Origin: JAWLCG01 sp041687295
GTDB taxonomy: Bacteria > Planctomycetota > Phycisphaerae > SM23-33 > FEN-1343
Length of the DNA stretch: 8,519 nt
Assembly (NCBI GenBank): GCA_041687295.1
Contig: JAWLCG010000222.1
Span: 1 to 8,519 of the forward strand
Direction: 5' to 3'
The translations under genes were made by a program, and so were the position numbers. Positions 6,358 through 8,519 of the stretch are shown here, one piece after another. The notes below the pieces were generated by a model that was not told the DNA's origin, did not search any database, and saw nothing but the letters and a program-made list of their open reading frames with translations. Position 1 is the first letter of the stretch. The number at the start of each line of letters is the position of its first letter.

Positions 6358-7722
6358 TCACAGGTCCGTGTGCTCCTGCATCTGTTCAGCCGGCGGAGCC
6401 AATCGCATCGCCAGGTAATCGGCGTCGCTGGCGTCACAAACAAGCCGGGCGCGGATGGCGGCGGGGTCCACCTCGCGGATGGTCCGCCCAGTCTCCACTG
6501 CCAGGGCCGCCCCGTAGCCGGCGGCCTGGCCCATCAGGCACCCGGTGGGCATCACGCGGGTGCTCGACAGGGCCAGCCGATCGCCGGAGAAGCATCGGCC
6601 CACCACGAAGAGGTTCGACAGCCCCCCCACCAGCAGGCTGCGGTAGGGAATCTGGAACGGGGGCACCTTCTCCTTCTCGGTGAACTGCGAGTCCAGGACC
6701 GACATCGCGTAGGCGACGCCGTCGTCGAAGCGTCGGCCATGGACCACGTCATCGGCGGTCAGCACATAGTCCCCGCGGATGCGGCTGCTTTCCCGCATGC
6801 CCAGCATGGGGGCGGCCATCTCGAAGGTGAGGTCCGCGCCGAACCGGTCGGCGAACCGCGTCTGGAACTCGCGGACGAACCGCGGCACGTTGCGGCGGAA
6901 GTCGATGACGGCGTCGGAATGGCTCCGGCCATCCGCATTGTCGTAGGACTTGTGGAACATGCCCATCTTGATGCCCACCCGGTCGGGCTCGGGCCAGAGG
7001 CTCCAGCGGATCTCCGGCTCGTCGAGCTCCTCCAGCAGCTCCATTGGCCCAGCCGGGGTGCCCCCGGGGGTGCGGTGCAGGAAGACCATGTTGCTGGGCT
7101 GGATGAAGGCGGGATGGCCGGCGTCGTCCCGGGGCAGCTCCTCGGCGCCCGCGTGGCGCGAGAGGATGCCGTCTCCCGCGGCGTCGATGAACACTCTGGC
7201 CACAACCCTCTGCAGGAGCGAGCGGTTGTGCAGCACGACCTCTGTGACCGCCCCGCCCTTCACGGTGGCGCCGACCACATCGGTGGCGTACAACACGTCC
7301 ACGCCGCAACCCAACGCGACGTGCTGGAGTACCAGCGGCAGCATGGCCGCGTTGAAGGTCATGTTGAAGAAGATCGGCTCGTCTTCGCGGATGTCGAACT
7401 CGCCCGAGCCGTCCTGGCGGTAGACTTTGGCCTTCGCACTGGTGCCCACGTGACAGCGGTAGCCGTTGTCCTCGCCGATGGCGTTGAGGCTGCGCAGGCC
7501 CTCGATCACCTCGTCGAACACCCGCCCCTGCGCCTTGACGCGGTGGTGCCCGTAGGAGAAGTTGCCCACCATGCCCGCCGAGCCGAGCCCGCCGAGCATC
7601 TCCAGCCGCTCGACCAGCAGCACCCGCGCCCCCGCCCTCCCTGCCGCACAGGCCGCCCCCAAACCGGCCATGCCGCCGCCGCAGACAATCACGTCGTATG
7701 GTGGAAGGCTTCGCGTCGCCAC
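6358..7722 (-). CDS. FAD-dependent oxidoreductase A (FAD_oxidored family)
   Basis: This 454-residue flavoprotein probably oxidises or reduces a small organic substrate; the substrate is not known. The N-terminal Rossmann fold has the dinucleotide-binding loop GGGMAG (15-20), the acidic residue E39 that normally holds the ribose, and LGG (43-45). A second FAD contact block, IDAAGDG (179-185), is followed by the AGA segment. Near the C-terminus, VGRCFSGD (374-381) and MGQAAG (397-402) close the FAD site. The block MGMRESSRIRG (307-317) has a counterpart in oxidoreductase B. There is no signal peptide or membrane segment. The start is GTG; GGAG stands eight bases upstream, and the ATG at 7766 is out of frame. 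It is the first enzyme gene after the regulator. The fold is clear, and this family is often loosely named xanthan lyase or thiazole-type protein in databases, names I would not use. Confidence 0.9.
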   Translation of the reverse strand: MATRSLPPYDVIVCGGGMAGLGAACAAGRAGARVLLVERLEMLGGLGSAGMVGNFSYGHHRVKAQGRVFDEVIEGLRSLNAIGEDNGYRCHVGTSAKAKVYRQDGSGEFDIREDEPIFFNMTFNAAMLPLVLQHVALGCGVDVLYATDVVGATVKGGAVTEVVLHNRSLLQRVVARVFIDAAGDGILSRHAGAEELPRDDAGHPAFIQPSNMVFLHRTPGGTPAGPMELLEELDEPEIRWSLWPEPDRVGIKMGMFHKSYDNADGRSHSDAVIDFRRNVPRFVREFQTRFADRFGADLTFEMAAPMLGMRESSRIRGDYVLTADDVVHGRRFDDGVAYAMSVLDSQFTEKEKVPPFQIPYRSLLVGGLSNLFVVGRCFSGDRLALSSTRVMPTGCLMGQAAGYGAALAVETGRTIREVDPAAIRARLVCDASDADYLAMRLAPPAEQMQEHTDL

Positions 7723-7837
7723 TGCAGGATCTCCGTGGGCCCCAGACTGGCCGTGCCTGCGGTCATGCCAGTCGGCCCAAAGGGTCTACCATGGAAAGGA
7801 ACGTCGGCGTCATCGACCGACCGACATTGGGACTGCC
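7723..7837 (-). promoter_or_regulatory. Intergenic region between regulator and first enzyme gene
   Basis: This 115-base gap separates the regulator stop codon from the GTG of oxidoreductase A and is the largest non-coding stretch in the window. It is the most likely place for an operon promoter or a regulator site. I see no convincing -35/-10 pair. It contains a 7-base perfect inverted repeat (7745-7773), a short run of three CGAC-type units near 7815-7826, and a ribosome binding site (GGAG, 7731-7734) eight bases before the GTG. The regulatory role is inferred from position alone. Confidence 0.35.
7745..7773. repeat. Inverted repeat GACTGGC-N15-GCCAGTC, candidate operator
   Basis: The arms at 7745-7751 and 7767-7773 are perfectly complementary over 7 bases, with a 15-base spacer. 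Their centres are 22 bases apart, about two turns of DNA, which would suit a dimeric regulator with two sites on one face. It lies 23 bases upstream of the oxidoreductase A start (right edge 51 bases away). In GC-rich DNA such repeats also arise by chance. It does not resemble the usual short FadR/GntR palindromes. Confidence 0.3.
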
Positions 7838-8519
7838 TCAGTCGCGGCTGGGTGAAAGCAGGTGCTCCATGCTGCGAGCCATGCGCTGCTGGGGGTGCTG
7901 TGGCGACTGGCCCAGACGCTGGGGTTCGGTGTCCTCGTAGAGCCCACGTTCCAGGGCCAGGGCCGCCTTGTTCGACTGAATGTGCTCGCGCATCAGCGCC
8001 TCGGCCTGGTCAGGGTCCTCCGTGCACAACCTCTCGACCAGGGCCACGTGGCTCATCCGCCGCTGGGCCGGGATGTTGATCGCACGCAGCAACAGCAGCC
8101 CCTGGCGGGCAATGCGGTCGAAGTGCCACAGCAGCGAGGGGCACTCCGTCATCGCCACCAGCGCCCGGTGGAACGCCACGTCGGCGCGGATCAACAGCGG
8201 GCCGGCCGCCGGGGCCGCATCCACGGCCCGGGCCAGGGTCGTCAGATGGTCAGCCGCGGCGTCCACCGGCGCGCCGCAGACCATGCGGATGGCCTGGCAC
8301 TCGATGGCGATGCGGGTGATCAGCAGGCCCCACACGTCGCGGTGCGAGGGCCGACGCACCCGCGTGCCCTTGCGGGGCACCGTCTCCAGCACGCCCTCAA
8401 GCTCCAGTTGCAGCACGGCCTCGCCCACCGGCGAGACGCTGATGCCCAGCTCCTGGGCGATGCTGCGGCGGTTGAGCACGTCGCCCGGCACCCAACGCCC
8501 GCTGGCGATCTGCTCGAAG
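7838..8519 (-). CDS. GntR-family transcriptional regulator with FCD effector domain (5'-partial)
   Basis: This is a DNA-binding regulator, probably controlling the operon that follows on the same strand. The visible part is 226 residues plus stop. Residues 1-55 form the GntR winged helix-turn-helix, with a G-R-W-V-P-G-D turn at 7-13, the helix pair around RRSIAQELGIS (17-27) and the wing PRKGTRV (48-54). Residues about 60-185 match an FCD domain: DVAFH (D113, H117), H157 and H179 in MREHI are the candidate metal ligands. The frame stays open to the window edge and its first codons (FEQIASGRW) already belong to the GntR fold, so the GTG at 8491 is an internal valine and the true start lies outside, perhaps 10-20 codons upstream. 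Oddity: the usual SRTPVREA recognition helix reads SVSPVGEA here, so both typical arginines are missing. FCD regulators often sense organic or sugar acids; the effector here is unknown. Confidence 0.9.
   Translation of the reverse strand, partial: FEQIASGRWVPGDVLNRRSIAQELGISVSPVGEAVLQLELEGVLETVPRKGTRVRRPSHRDVWGLLITRIAIECQAIRMVCGAPVDAAADHLTTLARAVDAAPAAGPLLIRADVAFHRALVAMTECPSLLWHFDRIARQGLLLLRAINIPAQRRMSHVALVERLCTEDPDQAEALMREHIQSNKAALALERGLYEDTEPQRLGQSPQHPQQRMARSMEHLLSPSRD

Noticed and set aside
6258..6443. Upstream extension of sulfatase A to 6443
   Set aside because: It overlaps the end of oxidoreductase A and adds 62 residues unlike any sulfatase N-terminus or signal peptide.
6310..8079. 589-codon open frame on the plus strand opposite oxidoreductase A and the regulator
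   Set aside because: It crosses two well-supported minus-strand genes and their gap, and its sequence is low-complexity Ala/Val/His/Gly-rich.
8489..8491. GTG as start of the GntR regulator
   Set aside because: The codons before it encode the normal GntR lead-in (I-A-S-G-R-W), so the gene continues past the window edge.

Overview
The window is GC-rich and reads as one strand: seven genes all run on the minus strand, so in transcription order the window is read from its right end to its left end. There is no rRNA, tRNA, CRISPR array or insertion sequence that I can see. The gene content (two type I sulfatases, three FAD-dependent oxidoreductases of the FAD_oxidored type, an Asp-box/sialidase-like protein and a GntR regulator) is the kind found in sulfatase-rich Planctomycetota and related PVC bacteria. 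High GC favours a planctomycete, but this is inferred from content and composition, not proven.

Layout in transcription order: (1) GntR/FCD regulator, its first residues lost beyond the right edge (7838-8519); (2) a 115-base gap with an inverted repeat that could be an operator; (3) FAD-dependent oxidoreductase A (6358-7722); (4) a 100-base gap with two small hairpins; (5) sulfatase A with a CTPSR motif (4794-6257); (6) sulfatase B with a CTPAR motif (3258-4730); (7) FAD-dependent oxidoreductase B (1794-3227); (8) Asp-box sialidase-like protein with a probable inserted concanavalin-like domain (142-1755); (9) the first 39 residues of FAD-dependent oxidoreductase C, cut by the left edge (1-118). 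Gaps between genes 5 to 9 are 63, 30, 38 and 23 bases, which supports a single operon.

Working idea (inference): this is a regulated catabolic operon for a sulfated, probably carbohydrate-like compound. The sulfatases would remove sulfate, the flavoproteins would oxidise the substrate or an intermediate, and the Asp-box protein would bind or cleave a glycan. None of the proteins whose N-terminus is visible has a recognisable signal peptide, so the steps seen here look cytoplasmic. The substrate cannot be read from the sequence. Four start codons were moved from the longest open frame, three inward to better-supported starts and one outward beyond the window edge; the reasons are given in each entry.
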